Below are positions 24,801 to 35,893 of a DNA stretch of 64,000 nt, piece after piece; positions within the stretch are counted from its first letter, which is position 1, and every line of letters starts with the position of its first letter. The notes under the pieces were generated by a model that saw only the letters and a list, made by a program, of their open reading frames with translations, was not told the origin of the DNA and searched no databases. This DNA is from Triticum aestivum (taxonomy: Eukaryota > Streptophyta > Magnoliopsida > Poales > Poaceae), in the NCBI RefSeq assembly GCF_018294505.1, contig NC_057807.1, positions 170,962,883 through 171,026,882 of the forward strand, written 5' to 3'. A program made the translations under genes and the position numbers.

Positions 24801-25168
24801 TAGGACTCCTGTGTGCGTGGACAGCAAGTTTGGTGTCCGAATATACTATTTCTATCTTCTATAAACTGACTCTATTCAACCCTTGGCCCCTCCTATGTGT
24901 ATATAAACCGGAGAGTTTAGTCCGTAGAGGCTACCATCATAATCATAGGCTAGACTGCTAGGGTTTATCCATGACGATCTCGAGGTAGATCAACTCTTGT
25001 AACCCCTATACTCATCGAATACAATCAAGCAGGACGTAGGGTTTTACCTCCTTTAAGATGGTCCGAACATGGGTAAACATCGCGTCCCTATTGTCCCTTG
25101 TTACCATTGATCCTTAGACTCATAGCTTGGGCGCCCCTACCCAAGATCTGCCGGTTTTGACACCCACA
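24801..25168 (+). repeat. 3' LTR of Fatima-1, 5'-truncated (368 bp)
   Basis: It aligns with 14940-15290 from TAGGACTCCTGTGT onward and ends GTTTTGACACCCACA, followed by the target duplicate CTCAT. The first roughly 120 bp of the LTR and the polypurine tract are absent. Confidence 0.8.
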
Positions 25169-27087
25169 CTCATATTAGTGGCATAACAAACTGGTCAGTA
25201 ATAATGAGATATCTCCGATGACAACACTTTTTCAAAACAATCATGATATAATATGACATATTGGTATCTCGCTAGCCCTTTCTAAGACTGCAAAACATAA
25301 ATGCAGAGCACCCATGAAGATCATGCACTGTCTGGACATTGTAATTCATGCCAAAAGAGATCCAGTCACAGTCATACTCAACATTAACTAAAAACAAGGC
25401 ATATAAAGTGATAATAGTGATCTGCAGCTAGTGATTTTTAATAAGAAGGTGATGATTCAACAATAAAAGTAAATAGATAGGCCCTTCACGGAGGGAAGCA
25501 GGGATATGCAGAGGTGCCAGAGCTCAAAGCTTTTAAAATAGAGATGAATATAATTTTGAGTGGTATGCTTTCATTGTCAACATAACAACCAAAAGATCTC
25601 ACTATATTCCATGCTAGACACATTATAGGTGGTTCCCAAACAGAATGGTAAAGTCTTACTCCCCCTCCACCAACAAACACACTCCACGGCTAGCCGATCC
25701 ATGGGTACTGTCCATACCAACAATAGTCCCGGGGGAGTTTTGTTTCATTATTATATTTTATTTGATTTTGATCATGGAACTGGTCATCCTAATTACCAAC
25801 CACTTTCTCGTGAATTACGAGTGAATAAACTCTCATGGTGAGAACAACCCACGTAGCATGGAAGATACTAATAGCCCTCAGTTGCTACACGAGCGATTCG
25901 GGCATACAAAACATATTATTATTTGAAGGTTTAGAGTTTGGCACATGTAAATTTACTTGAAACGGCAAGTAAATACCGCATATAGGTAGGTAGAGTGGAC
26001 TCATATGGCACAACTTTAGGTTTAAGTAAGTGGATGCACAAGCAGTATTCTAGCTTAGTACAAGTGAAGGCTGGAAAAAGATTGAGGAGCGACCAACTAG
26101 AGAGCGACAACGGTTATAAACATGCATTGAGGTTAATCGACATTGAATGCAAGCATGAGTAGGATATAAATCACCATGAACATATATATCATGGAGCCTA
26201 TGTTGATTTTGACTCAACTACATGTGTGAGCACATGCCAAGTGAAGCCACTTGAATCATTCAAAGGAGGACACCATCCTATCATACTACATCATAACCAT
26301 TTTAAAATGCATGTTGGCACACAAGACAAACCATTATTCACTCCTAGCTAATTAAGAATGGCATGAGTAACAATACTCTCTAATTGTCATTGCAAACATG
26401 TTTCATAAATAATGGGCCAAATCAGGAACGATGAGCTAATCATATTTACAAAAACAAAATAGGTCGAGTCAATACCAGCTTTTCGTCATCTCAATCATTT
26501 CATCAAATATCGTCATTATTGCCTTCCAGTTGCACGCCTGAGTAATGTGAATAATATAAGAGTGCATGTGCATCGGACTAAGCTGGAATCTGCAAACATT
26601 TATTCACGGGAGAAGACAAGGTAATATGGGCTCTTTGTTAGATCAACAATAATGCATATGAGAGCCACACAACATTTTCATCATGGTTTTCTCCTTACGA
26701 CCCAAAGAAAAAGAAAAGAATTTCAATGAAACCGACTGAAATATTTTTGGAGTTTCTGTTTTTCTGAAGCAAGTAAAAACGAAAACGAGAAAAATTATTT
26801 ACACGGGAAAGCTCCCAACAAGTAAAAGAAGAATGAGAAATCATTTTGGGTGTTCTTTTAATACTACAACTAATTACTAGAAAGAAAAACGAAAAAGAAG
26901 CAAGAAATATTTTTGGATTTTATCAAAGTTTTTCAACCACACAAGAAGAAAGCAAGAAAAATAAACTAACATGGATAATACAACAAAAAAGGATGAACAC
27001 CAACAACTGGAAGGAATGTGTGGACATGAATGTAATGTCGATGAGAGATACGTACTCCCCCAAGCTCGCGATTTTGGCCTAAGTTGG
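25169..27087 (-). other. 3' non-coding internal part of the Athila-like element
   Basis: AT-rich and without recognisable coding. It lies between the ATHILA-ORF-like gene (27088-28092) and the Fatima-1 insertion, after which the element's tail and LTR follow. Weak purine runs are present but no second polypurine tract is clear. Confidence 0.5.
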
Positions 27088-28092
27088 TCAATGGCCATGA
27101 CTGGCCCTAATAATATCCAAAGTTGTAGTTGGGGTTGTATTTGATTGCAGCTGCCACCGCCTCGCGAGCTGCCTATGTAGGCGAGTTGTCTTGCTCACCC
27201 TCTCATACTCGTTTGCCTCCTCCCTAACTATGAAATATCTTCGTTTTACCTGAAAGTCAAAGAAAGCAGGAGTAGGAAGCGTAACATAGACAATGCGCTG
27301 CCTGTCAAGGATTACTCTATACTGAAAAGGCAACTCGCTTCTCTCAAGAAACAGGAAACCTTCCATAGCATCATAATCAAGGAAAGTAGGTGGCAACTGA
27401 GTATCATTTTCTTTTATTGGAACCCCAAGATGATGAGTTAAACGTGTGGCATAAATTCCACCAAAGAAGTCCCCAACTAAAGTATTATTATGTAACTACC
27501 TTGCGCTCTTGAGAACAATAAGATCGGATGAGCAAAGTTCGCTATGGCCATGTTTATCGTTAATGCATCTACCTATAAAGAGAGCAAAATAATGTAATGC
27601 AAGAAAGTGAATGCTCCCTATAGAAGCTCGTGTTATGGTTCTGGTTTCAACTACAGTGATGCTAGCAAGGAACTCAGCCCAATCAGGTCTACGAGGTTTA
27701 TTATATATGCCCCATTGCAGAATTATCCATGCATCATTAAATTCCTCAAGGTCCATGCTAAATGATTTATCATATAGATCAAATAAAACAGAATGTGTAT
27801 TGCACTAGACCGAATACTTAAATCTCCGCACAAAGGAATCAGTGAGGTTTTAGTAATACAAACACTTATCTAACACGAAGTCCGTCAACTCAATGTTATG
27901 CACGTACATGATGAATTCTTCCTTGAAACCTGCATGAGTCATGAAGTGATCCGACGACCATTCACAAGGCCGCACTAGAGCTTCCCGCGGTGGTTCAAGG
28001 TCCGTCTCACATATTGCAAGCCTTGGGGATTGCTTCTTCGAGGAACCAACATGGAACACTTTCCTAAACATTTTCTTCCTCTGAAAAATCAC
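27088..28092 (-). pseudogene. ATHILA-ORF-1-like gene with two in-frame stops
   Basis: One reading frame runs from an ATG at 28090-28092 down to 27088, interrupted by TAA at 27850-27852 and TAG at 27496-27498 and otherwise in register. Features seen: PCEWSSDHFM near the start, then LEEFNDAWIILQWG, then IGSIHFLALHYFALFIGRCI, then FFGGIYATRL, and LPTPAFFDFQVKRRYFI with a charged tail. This is the style of the ATHILA ORF-1 family (PF03078), very abundant in Triticeae retroelements. The function is not established; it may be gag-related or a trans-acting factor. It sits downstream of protease with RT and integrase absent. A related but more degenerate copy is at 59517-59976. Confidence 0.65.
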
Positions 28093-28351
28093 ACTAAATT
28101 TTTAGGGCATTTGGAGAACTTTTATTTTCTGGTCATTTTTTTATTGCGCAGATAGTTCAAAAAACAATAAAATAATAGTATCCCTACTTTATTAATTCTA
28201 AGTAACATAAAGTAAAAAGTGGTACAGAAAGTTGTGGCTACTAAATTCATCCATCTCATGCCCATCAAAAGGAATCCATTAACAAGGTTGATCAAGTCTT
28301 ATTAACAAACTTCTTCTGAATGACATGAAACCGGAGAATCTTCGTATAGCA
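28093..28351 (-). other. Gap between protease and the ATHILA-ORF-like gene
   Basis: Non-coding. It shares phrases such as CCATTAA-AAGGTTGATCAAGTC with 60680-60720 of the other Athila-like copy, where the gap is longer (about 60000-60757). The 28-kb copy therefore carries a deletion of several hundred bases relative to it. Confidence 0.5.
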
Positions 28352-30133
28352 CTAGGTTACCTCAATGGGTATATGCATGTCCCCAACAAGAAGAATATCA
28401 CATTTCTTTTTGAAAGTAGGAATAGGGAATTCAAAACCTCCAATAGTAATTGTCAAAACAATTCCAATAGAATTGATGCGATTCACTTGAGGTTGTTTCT
28501 TCAAAAGGCGTACTGTATGCTCATTACCTTTAACATAAAAAGTGGCATTGCCTTTGTTGCAATCAATAACATCCCCTGTAGTATTCAAAAGGGTTCTACC
28601 AAGGATGATCGACATACTATCGTCTTCGGGTATATCACGAATAACAAAGTCCGTTAAGATAGTAACATTTGCAACTACAACAAGCACATCCTCACAAATA
28701 CTAATGGGTATAACAGTTGATTTATCGGCCATTTGTAAAGAGCTTTCATTTGGTGTCAACTTATAAAATTCATACGATATAAAGAGAAGGGCATAACAAT
28801 AATACCGGCTCCTAAATCACACAGAGCAGTTTTAACTTAGTTTCTTTTAATGGAGCAAGGTATAGTTGGTATTCCCGGATCTCCTAGTATCTTTGGTATT
28901 CCACCTTTAAATGTATAGTTAGCAAGCATGGCGGAAATTTCAACTTGTAGTATCTTTCTTTTATTTGTAACAATATCTTTCATATATTTGCATAAGGAGA
29001 CATTTTCAGAATATCAGTCAATCGTAAGCGCAAAAAGACAAGTTTAAGCATTTCAACAAAGCGCTCAAATTCTTCATCATCCTTACCCTTTGATGCTTTA
29101 GGAGGAAAATGCATGGGTTTCTGAACCCATGGTTCTCTTTCTTTACCATTTTTCCTAGCAATGAAGTCTCTCTTATCATATGTTTTATTTTTAGTTTGTG
29201 GGTTATCAAGATCAACAGTAGGTTCTATCTCCACATCATTGTCATTAATAGATTGAACATCATCATTATCATTATTACTAGGTTCATGTTCATCACCAGA
29301 TTGTGTTTCAGCATCAGAAATATATATATATATATATATCATTTGGGTTCTCAGGTGTGTCTACAATAGGTCTACGAAAGGATGGACCTCAGGATATAAA
29401 GGTTCCTGAGTCATTTTACCACCTCTAGTCATAACTCTAATAGCATGATCATTCATCTTATTGTTCATCTCATTAAGAAAATCATTTTGTGCCTTAAGAA
29501 CTTGTTCTATTTGGGTTTTTACCATGGAAGCATGTTTACTAACAACCTTGAGATCATTAACAGTTCTAAACATATAGTCACTCAAGTGTTCAATGATAGA
29601 AGCTTTTCTTTTGAATTGTCTACTAACATATGCATAGAAGTTTTCTTGCTTAATAATAAAGTTATCAACAAGCATTGACTAGTAGATTTAGGATAAGGAA
29701 TATCACCTTCATCAGATCTATAGAGAGAATTTACCTCTACTACCTATGTCGGAGTGTTAAGACCATGCATTTCTTTGATATGTAGTAAATTCTTAACATC
29801 TTCATCTTTAATACCTTTTTCTTTCATTGATTTCTTTGCCTCTTGCATATCTTTAGGACTAAGAAATAGAATACCCATTTCCTTCAAAATCGGTTTAGGC
29901 GGTGGTTCAGGAAGAGTCCAATCATTATCATTACTCAATATATTATTAAATAGTTATTCCACTTGTTCAACAGTTTGTTCCCTCAAAACACAACCAGCAC
30001 AACTATCTTGGTGGTCCCTAGAAGCATCAGTTAGGCATATAAAAGATATCTAGTATTTCATTTTTCTTAAGAGGATGATCAGGCAAAGCATTAACTAATT
30101 GGAGAAGCCTCCCCCAAGAATGTGGGAGACTCT
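28352..30133 (-). pseudogene. gag-protease region of the Athila-like element (frameshifted, 5' end missing)
   Basis: Read from 30133 leftward. The end of the gag domain (LVNALPDHPLKKNEILDIFY) is cut at its start by the LTR at 30134. Next come PPPKPILKEMGILFLSPKDM, a segment with LSDYMFRTVNDLK and AQNDFLNEMN, an acidic stretch (28980-29342), EPWVQKPMHFPPK, and the protease with active site CDLGAG (Asp codon about 28816-28818) and ILGRTLL about 55 codons further on. The Asp-Leu-Gly triad in place of Asp-Ser/Thr-Gly is what I expect for Athila-type proteases. At least three frame changes separate the pieces (29744-29938, 28980-29675, 28352-28759). A (TA)n tract at about 29320-29339 has grown inside the frame. 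Confidence 0.7.
29320..29339. repeat. (TA)n microsatellite inside gag
   Basis: About nine to ten TA units. On the minus strand they read as alternating Ile-Tyr immediately before SDAETQSG. Confidence 0.85.
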
Positions 30134-31695
30134 TGATACGTCTCCAACGTATCTATAATTTTTGATTGTTCCATGCTATTATATTATCTGTTTTGGATGT
30201 TTTATATGCATTAATATGATATTTTATATTATTTTTGGGAATAAACTATTAACCTAGAGCACAGTGCCAGTTTTTGTTTTTTTGCCTGTGTTCCAGAGTT
30301 TCGCAGAAAAGGAATACCAAACAGAGTCCAAATGGAATAAAACTTTCGCGATGATCTTTCTTGGACCTGAAGCAAACTAGGAGACTCGGAGATGAAACCG
30401 GAGGAGCCACGGGGGAGCCACGAGGAAAGAGGGCGCGCCCCTAACCTCGTGGGCCCCTCGAGGGTCTCCTGACCTAATTCTTTCGCCCATATATACTCTT
30501 ATACCCCGAAACCATGAGGGGGAGCCACGAAAAGACTTTTCCATCATGACATCCTTCTGTACCCGTGAGATCCCATCTAGGGGCCTTTTCCGGCGTCCTG
30601 CCGGAGGGGGATTCGATAATGGAGGGCTTCTACATCAACACCATTACCCTTCCAATGAAGCGCGAGTAGTTTACCACTGACCTACGGGTCCATAGCTAGT
30701 AGCTAGATGGCTTCTTCTATCTCTTTGGTTCTCAATACCATGTTCTCCTTGATGTTCTTGGAGATCTTTTCGATGTAATACTCTTTTGCGGTGTGTTTGT
30801 CAAGATCCGATGAATAGTGGTTTTACGATCAAATTATCTATGAATATTATTTGAATCTTCTTTGAATTCTTATATGCATGATTTGATATCTTTTCAAGTC
30901 TCTTCGAATCATCAGTTTAGTTTGGCCTACTAGATTAGTTTTTCTTGCAATGGCAGAAGTGCTTAGCTTTGGATTCAATCTTGTAGTGTCCTTTCCTAGT
31001 GACAGTAGGGGTAGCAAGGCATGTATTGTATTGTTGCCATCGAGGATAAAAAGATGGGGTTTTCGTCATATAGCTTGAGTTATTTCCTCTACATCATGTC
31101 ATCTTAATTAATGCGTTACTCTGTTCTTTATGAACTTAGTACTCTAGATGCTTGCTGGATAGCCGTCAATGTGTGGAGTAATAGTGGTAGATGCAGAATC
31201 GTTTCTGTATACTTGACATGGACATCATGCCTATATTCATGATCATTTCCTTAGATATCGTCATAACTCTGCGCTTTTCTATCAATTGCTCGATAGTAAT
31301 TTGTTCACCCACCTTATTATTTTCTATCTTGAGAGAAGCCACTAGTGAAACCTATGGCCCCCGGGTCTCTTTTCCATCATATTAGTTTTCGATCTACTAT
31401 TTTGCAATCTTTTACTTTCTGATCTATGAACCAAAAATACCAAAAATATTTACTTTACCATTTATCTATCTCTATTAGATTTCACTTTTGTAAGTAACCA
31501 TGAAAGGATTGACAACCCCTTTGTCGCGTTGGGTGCAAGTTCGTTTGATTGTTTGCGCAGGTATTCGGTGACTTGTGCGTTGTCTCCTACTGGATTGATA
31601 CCTTGGTTCCCAAACTGAGGGAAATACTTACTCCACTTTGCTGCATAACCCTTTCCTCTACAAGGGAAAAACCAACGCAAGCTCTAGAGGTAGCA
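30134..31695 (+). repeat. 5' LTR of a forward Sabrina-like element (1562 bp)
   Basis: Starts TGATACGTCTCCAACG and ends AGAGGTAGCA. It matches 6396-7963 in reverse complement over the full length. Its start cuts the gag of the minus-strand Athila-like element, with possible target bases GACTC at 30129-30133. A TATA-like CATATATACT lies near 30488. Confidence 0.8.
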
Positions 31696-31825
31696 GGAAG
31701 ATTTACTAGTGCCGTTGCCAGGGAGATCTACGCCAAGTTAAGCCATACCAAGTACCCATGATAAACTCTCATCTCTTGCATTAAATTATTTGTCATTCAC
31801 CTCTCGTTTTCCTCTCCCCCACATG
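31696..31825 (+). mobile_element. PBS and leader of the forward Sabrina-like element, truncated
   Basis: Eleven bases after the LTR comes TAGTGCCGTTGCCAGGGA (31708-31725), a degenerate tRNA-Asp-type primer site. The leader then matches the reverse complement of about 11475-11580 up to CCTCTCCCCCA, where homology stops. Gag and everything downstream is lost. Confidence 0.7.
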
Positions 31826-32540
31826 TCTTCGGCATTGTGTCACGACCGGATTTCCAATAAAAATATTTATTGATAAACCAGTCTTTTGAGTCCAGTATGA
31901 GAGAAATCCTCCTCACTGGTAGACAATTCCTTGATACAATAAGCCAGTAGCATAAAAATATATTACAGGGTTGAACTGCGGCTGCTCAACCAAATTATTA
32001 CAAGCACGCCAATAATCATACGTAATGGCGGACAGAACACAGTGGTGTGGAGACATACTACTGACTCAAGGATAGGCTGGTGGTGGAAAAACACAGCGGG
32101 AAGGGAAATACAAGACTCTAAGAATATCATTTCATCGAACGTCGAGGTGAGGCTCGATAAATTTATTTGGTAGCGGAAGAGGATATAAAACAGTGGCCAA
32201 ATCCAGGGTCGCACGAGACTGACTGGGACTCCTCTAAGTGTCGGACTCGCTATCGAACTCTTCATCCATGAGATCGCCTTCGTCAGCATCTGGCCAAATC
32301 AACAAGCCAGTGAGTACTTTGAAAGTACTCGCAAGGCAGTTCGGACGTAAGATATAACAAATGCATGCATGGATGCAACATGATTAATTCCTTAATGCAC
32401 AATAAATAAAATTGGCATAACGGGTAAGTAAAAAGGGAAACTGCGGTAGTCCGCCTAAACTCCCACAGAGCATAAATAAGGACCGATCGGGTGTCTGAAG
32501 CGACGCCTCGAAAGGTGAACAAATAAAAATAAGGAAAATG

Positions 32541-32840
32541 ATGCCACAGTCGGGCATCTTAGCGACACCACATAAAGGTCTTTAAAAGAAATGCCACGGT
32601 CGGACGTCTGAGCAACATCGCAGAAAGGGCTTTAGAAGAAATGCCACAGTCGGACGTCTGAGCGACATCGCAGAAAGGGCTTTAAAAGAAATGCCACAGT
32701 CGGACGTCTGAGCGACATCGCAGAAAGGGCTTTAAAAGAAATGCCACAGTCGGACGTCTGAGCGACATCGCAGAAAGGGCTTTAAAAGAAATGCCACAGT
32801 CGGACGTCTGAGCGACATCACAGAAAGGGCTTTAAATTCA
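32541..32840. repeat. 50-bp tandem repeat, six copies, in the 3' LTR
   Basis: Units start with ATGCCACAGTCGG at 32541, 32591, 32641, 32691, 32741 and 32791. The first two are more diverged and the last four nearly identical. The other LTR has five units (42337-42587). Confidence 0.9.
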
Positions 32841-34574
32841 CCAGTAAATAATACTCATAATAAACATTCAATCCATGAGAATAAACGGGTTAGTCCATCC
32901 ACAGGGATAATCATTCAACCGGACTTAGCACTCATGCGATTCACCGGAGTCTCTGTCATCAAAGCTGACAATTGATTAGGATAAGATGGAACGAAACTTG
33001 ACATGGAATAGATGATTTGGAGGAATATATGACTCTGCAGAGTTTGTACAAAATTTTTCCCACAGCCAACGGATTTCCGTAGTCACGAAGGACTAGTTCC
33101 GTTTACGGTATTTCGGAAGAAAACACAGCTAACCGGTACACACCCATCCTACCTCTCGATGCTAGGAATCACCCTAGTCATCGTCCAAGAAAAACTTTTG
33201 AGACGGGGAGATCACAATCTCGAATAGCATGGGATCAAATTTATATACGCGCGCTCTAAGGGGTGCCCCCCTCTCGGTCCCAACCGGAAACACCCATGCC
33301 CCCTGACCGGATGACTGGCTTTAATCCAGGGCCATGGAACCATCATCACGGCCTCTCCTCTTTGGTGTGTACCATGAAAGCGGTTTGCAACTTACTAAAC
33401 CATATTCCTTGCGGAAAACATGTGGTAGTACAAGGAAGGAAATGATAGGTACTGGACCGATATGGTTTGACACTGAAGTCACATAGTCTGGCGTAAGACT
33501 GGCATGCTACAACACTGCCATCGTACCCATCCTCATGCCAACACATGGCCATTCATATTCACATTCATCCACGTATGGATCATCGAACTCACTTACCTCA
33601 TTATCACATAAAATAACGTTCATCGGTATGCTCACCAACATGCCATGAAACTAACTAAATGCAAAACATGCCAAGACACTCATCATATCAAAAGTTCAAA
33701 CATGCTTGCCTGGTTCAGAGTAGTCGGAGCCTAGCTCGGTGAAGTTCGCGGCTCCGTCACCTCCTTCGGTATCTACGGTTTAAAGAAAATATATGCGCTA
33801 ACGTAAATACCAAGGAGTGCACAGAAGGTAAACCAAATATTTTTCAAATAAATCTGATAAAAAACTAGACAAAATTTTAAAGAGAACAGAAAAAGAATCA
33901 ATCAAAAATACTTTTCTGATTAAAAGTTATAAGGGTTTTTGTCCAGGGACTTATCTGTAATGAAACAGAAGATTTCCAGGGGCTAGTTTATAAAAACAGA
34001 AAACGCTTCGGTAGCGACTACGCCAGCCCGAAGAGAAAACGCATTCTGCCCGAAGGCGCTTCCAGAAAACGATTCGAAAGAGAGAGCAGAGAGGCTGACG
34101 GTGGGGTCCCACCCGTCAGGTTCAAATGTTCAAACGGGGCGGCAGAGTTCGCCGGCGCCCGAGAGCCGCGGTGGTCGCCGGCGGCGATCCACGGCGAGGC
34201 AGAGAGATCGGAGAGTACCTCCGTGCTCAGGGCACCCTTCCGCGTCAGTTGATGGTGGTGGAGTCGGTCGGCGAGCACCACGTCGACGGCGAGCTTTGCT
34301 CCGGCGGACGGCGGCTCGGGTGGTCGAGGGGCTCGTCGGAGAGGGCTGCAAAGGTTAAATTGAAGAGGGGGTTATGCTCCTGGCAGCTAGAGAGGGTAAC
34401 GAACGGGGTTTGAGCGCCGGAGATGGCCTCACCAGAACGAATCGGGCTGGAGGCCGAGGCGGGGCGAGGCGGCCGGAGCTGGGGGAGGAGACCTCCTCGA
34501 GGTCCCCCTAGTGGCCTGGCGGGGTGTTGGTGAGTAGTGGAGGTGCTGCGTGCACGAGAGTGAGCTCGGGACCC

Positions 34575-34585
34575 CTTTATATAGG
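34575..34585 (-). promoter_or_regulatory. TATA box of the 3' LTR of the Tekay element
   Basis: CTATATAAAGG on the minus strand in a GC-rich context. The identical motif in the 5' LTR is at 44322-44332 and would drive the element, leaving about 2.7 kb of R-U5 before the primer site. Confidence 0.65.
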
Positions 34586-35876
34586 CGGTCCGAGGCGGTT
34601 GCCGTGAACGAGGATCACCGGCGAGCGATTACGGTGGCGCAGTGCTCGGTCGGGGTGGTTAGGGGGTCGAGCGTCATCACGGAGGTTCAATGGGTCCGTT
34701 TTGGTGTTAAACTGGCCGGGGTTTGGGTGTTAAGGGCGAGCTCGACGGAACGGGGATGGCGCGGGCCCGTCGGCGGCGGAGAGCGCGTTCCGTGCTTGCC
34801 GGCCACGGTGGCTGTGCTACGGGCGTGCGCTGGCGTGCATGAGGCCACGCGGAGAGCCAGGGAGCGATGGGCGGCGCGGAACGGCGTTCTGCCGTGGTGT
34901 GCCTCCTGTCGGCCGCCACGGGAGGTCCCGACGCCGCAGAAGACGCCGGCGAGGGCGAGCCAGCGCGCTACCGACGCCAGGAAGGCTCCACGCACGCGTG
35001 TGAAGCTTCGGACAAGAGGAAGAGGCGGCGAGGAACGTGCCAAGGGCACTGTGGCCGCGTGACTGAAACTGACGGACTGAAGATGACACTGAAACTGAAT
35101 TTTCTGAACTTTGAACAGTAACAGTGCCCACAAGGTGTTCGACCGAATGAAATTGGCCTCTGGTGATTTTTCCTTGAGCTGATTTTTGGTGGAGTGGCTT
35201 CTCCTTGCTCAAGTAGGCTGCATGATTTTTGGTGGAATTTTTGGAGCAGTGTGGATATGAATTTCACCAAATTTGGCAAATCTGGTCCAAACTTGCAGAG
35301 ACTGTATTTTGAAAAATTTGAAAAGAGGAGGAGTGGATCAAGATGGTTCTGGGTTGTGGGTTCAAAGGACAATCCAGGAGAATTGGTTTGAGGTCAAAAC
35401 TCAAATGAAAAAGTGTACTTGCTTTGAAAATCCCTCAGGCTCCAAATAATTTTCAGAATTGAATTGAGGGGAAAAAATAATTAGAATAAAATCCAAAACC
35501 AGTTTGGATTAGTTGGGACAGAGAATTTAGGTTGATCACAAGGGGGAGGGGAGGTTTTGGAGGGGTTTTATCTCATGGGCAAAAATACAAAGCCAAGGGT
35601 GGCTTCAAAGATAAGAAAATCCCAAATTTTCATAGAGCTTCACTTAAAAATAAAACAAATTAAAACTCCCAAAAAATTAATTTTTAGAGGGAACTAACAG
35701 AGAAGAAGTTTGCAAAAGATCAACCACCAAAGTTTGAAAGAAATAAAATCCTTGCCAAGGCAAAAGGAGGTTTTTAAGAGGAAGGTTTTTCTGAAAAAGA
35801 AAATTTTTAAAAAAGGTCTCTCCTCAAAACCACAAAGTTTTTGATAAAAACCAAATAAAAATTTTGGAGTGTCACA

Positions 35877-35893
35877 ACACCTACCCCCTTAGG
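35877..35893 (-). other. Polypurine tract of the Tekay element
   Basis: On the minus strand AAGGGGGTAGGTGT directly abuts the 3' LTR. The gag-pol stop codon (TAA, 35889-35891) lies at its edge, so coding and plus-strand priming signals are packed together. Confidence 0.8.

Larger units (their letters stand above)
14819..25168 (+). mobile_element. Fatima-like Gypsy (Tat-type) retrotransposon 1, complete but decayed
   Basis: LTRs lie at 14819-15290 and 24801-25168, flanked by an exact 5-bp duplication CTCAT (14814-14818 and 25169-25173). Inside, in order on the plus strand, are gag, protease (split by a solo LTR), RT with YVDD, RNase H and integrase, the Gypsy order. A separate minus-strand gene follows between pol and the 3' LTR. 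All coding parts carry stops or frameshifts. The 3' LTR lacks about its first 120 bp and no polypurine tract is seen, so a deletion removed that junction. The family name is from memory of the LTR: start TGAGG-AGTCCTGGATT, TATATAAACCGGAGGGTTTA box, end GTTTTGACACCGACA. Confidence 0.8.
13229..30133 (-). mobile_element. Athila-like Gypsy element lacking RT/integrase, minus strand, split by Fatima-1
   Basis: The 3' LTR (13229-14628), polypurine tract and internal tail (14629-14818) resume at 25169 after the Fatima-1 insertion, whose duplicated target is CTCAT. The internal domain then carries, in minus-strand order, gag (from 30133), protease (active site about 28816), an untranslated gap, and an ATHILA-ORF-like gene (28092-27088). 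No reverse transcriptase, RNase H or integrase is visible. A second copy at 59517-60757 has the same gap and downstream gene, so the arrangement looks like a family trait. The 5' LTR is missing: at 30133 gag is cut by another LTR. It would depend on an autonomous relative for movement. Confidence 0.7.
31838..35876 (-). repeat. 3' LTR of the Tekay element (4039 bp)
   Basis: Direct copy of 41636-45633. From 32841 to 35077 I find no difference between them (constant offset 9747). The outer parts carry more than a dozen substitutions and several indels. It contains six 50-bp repeats (32541-32840) and a TATA box at 34575-34585. Confidence 0.9.

Noticed and set aside
32541..32840. Regular 50-bp repeats considered as a CRISPR-like array
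   Set aside because: Units are contiguous with no unique spacers and they sit in an LTR of a plant retrotransposon.
34018..35391. Many ORFs of 65-170 codons on both strands, repeated at 43765-45138
   Set aside because: They lie in the GC-rich part of the Tekay LTRs, overlap in several frames on both strands, and have no domains. GC-rich DNA with few stops explains them.
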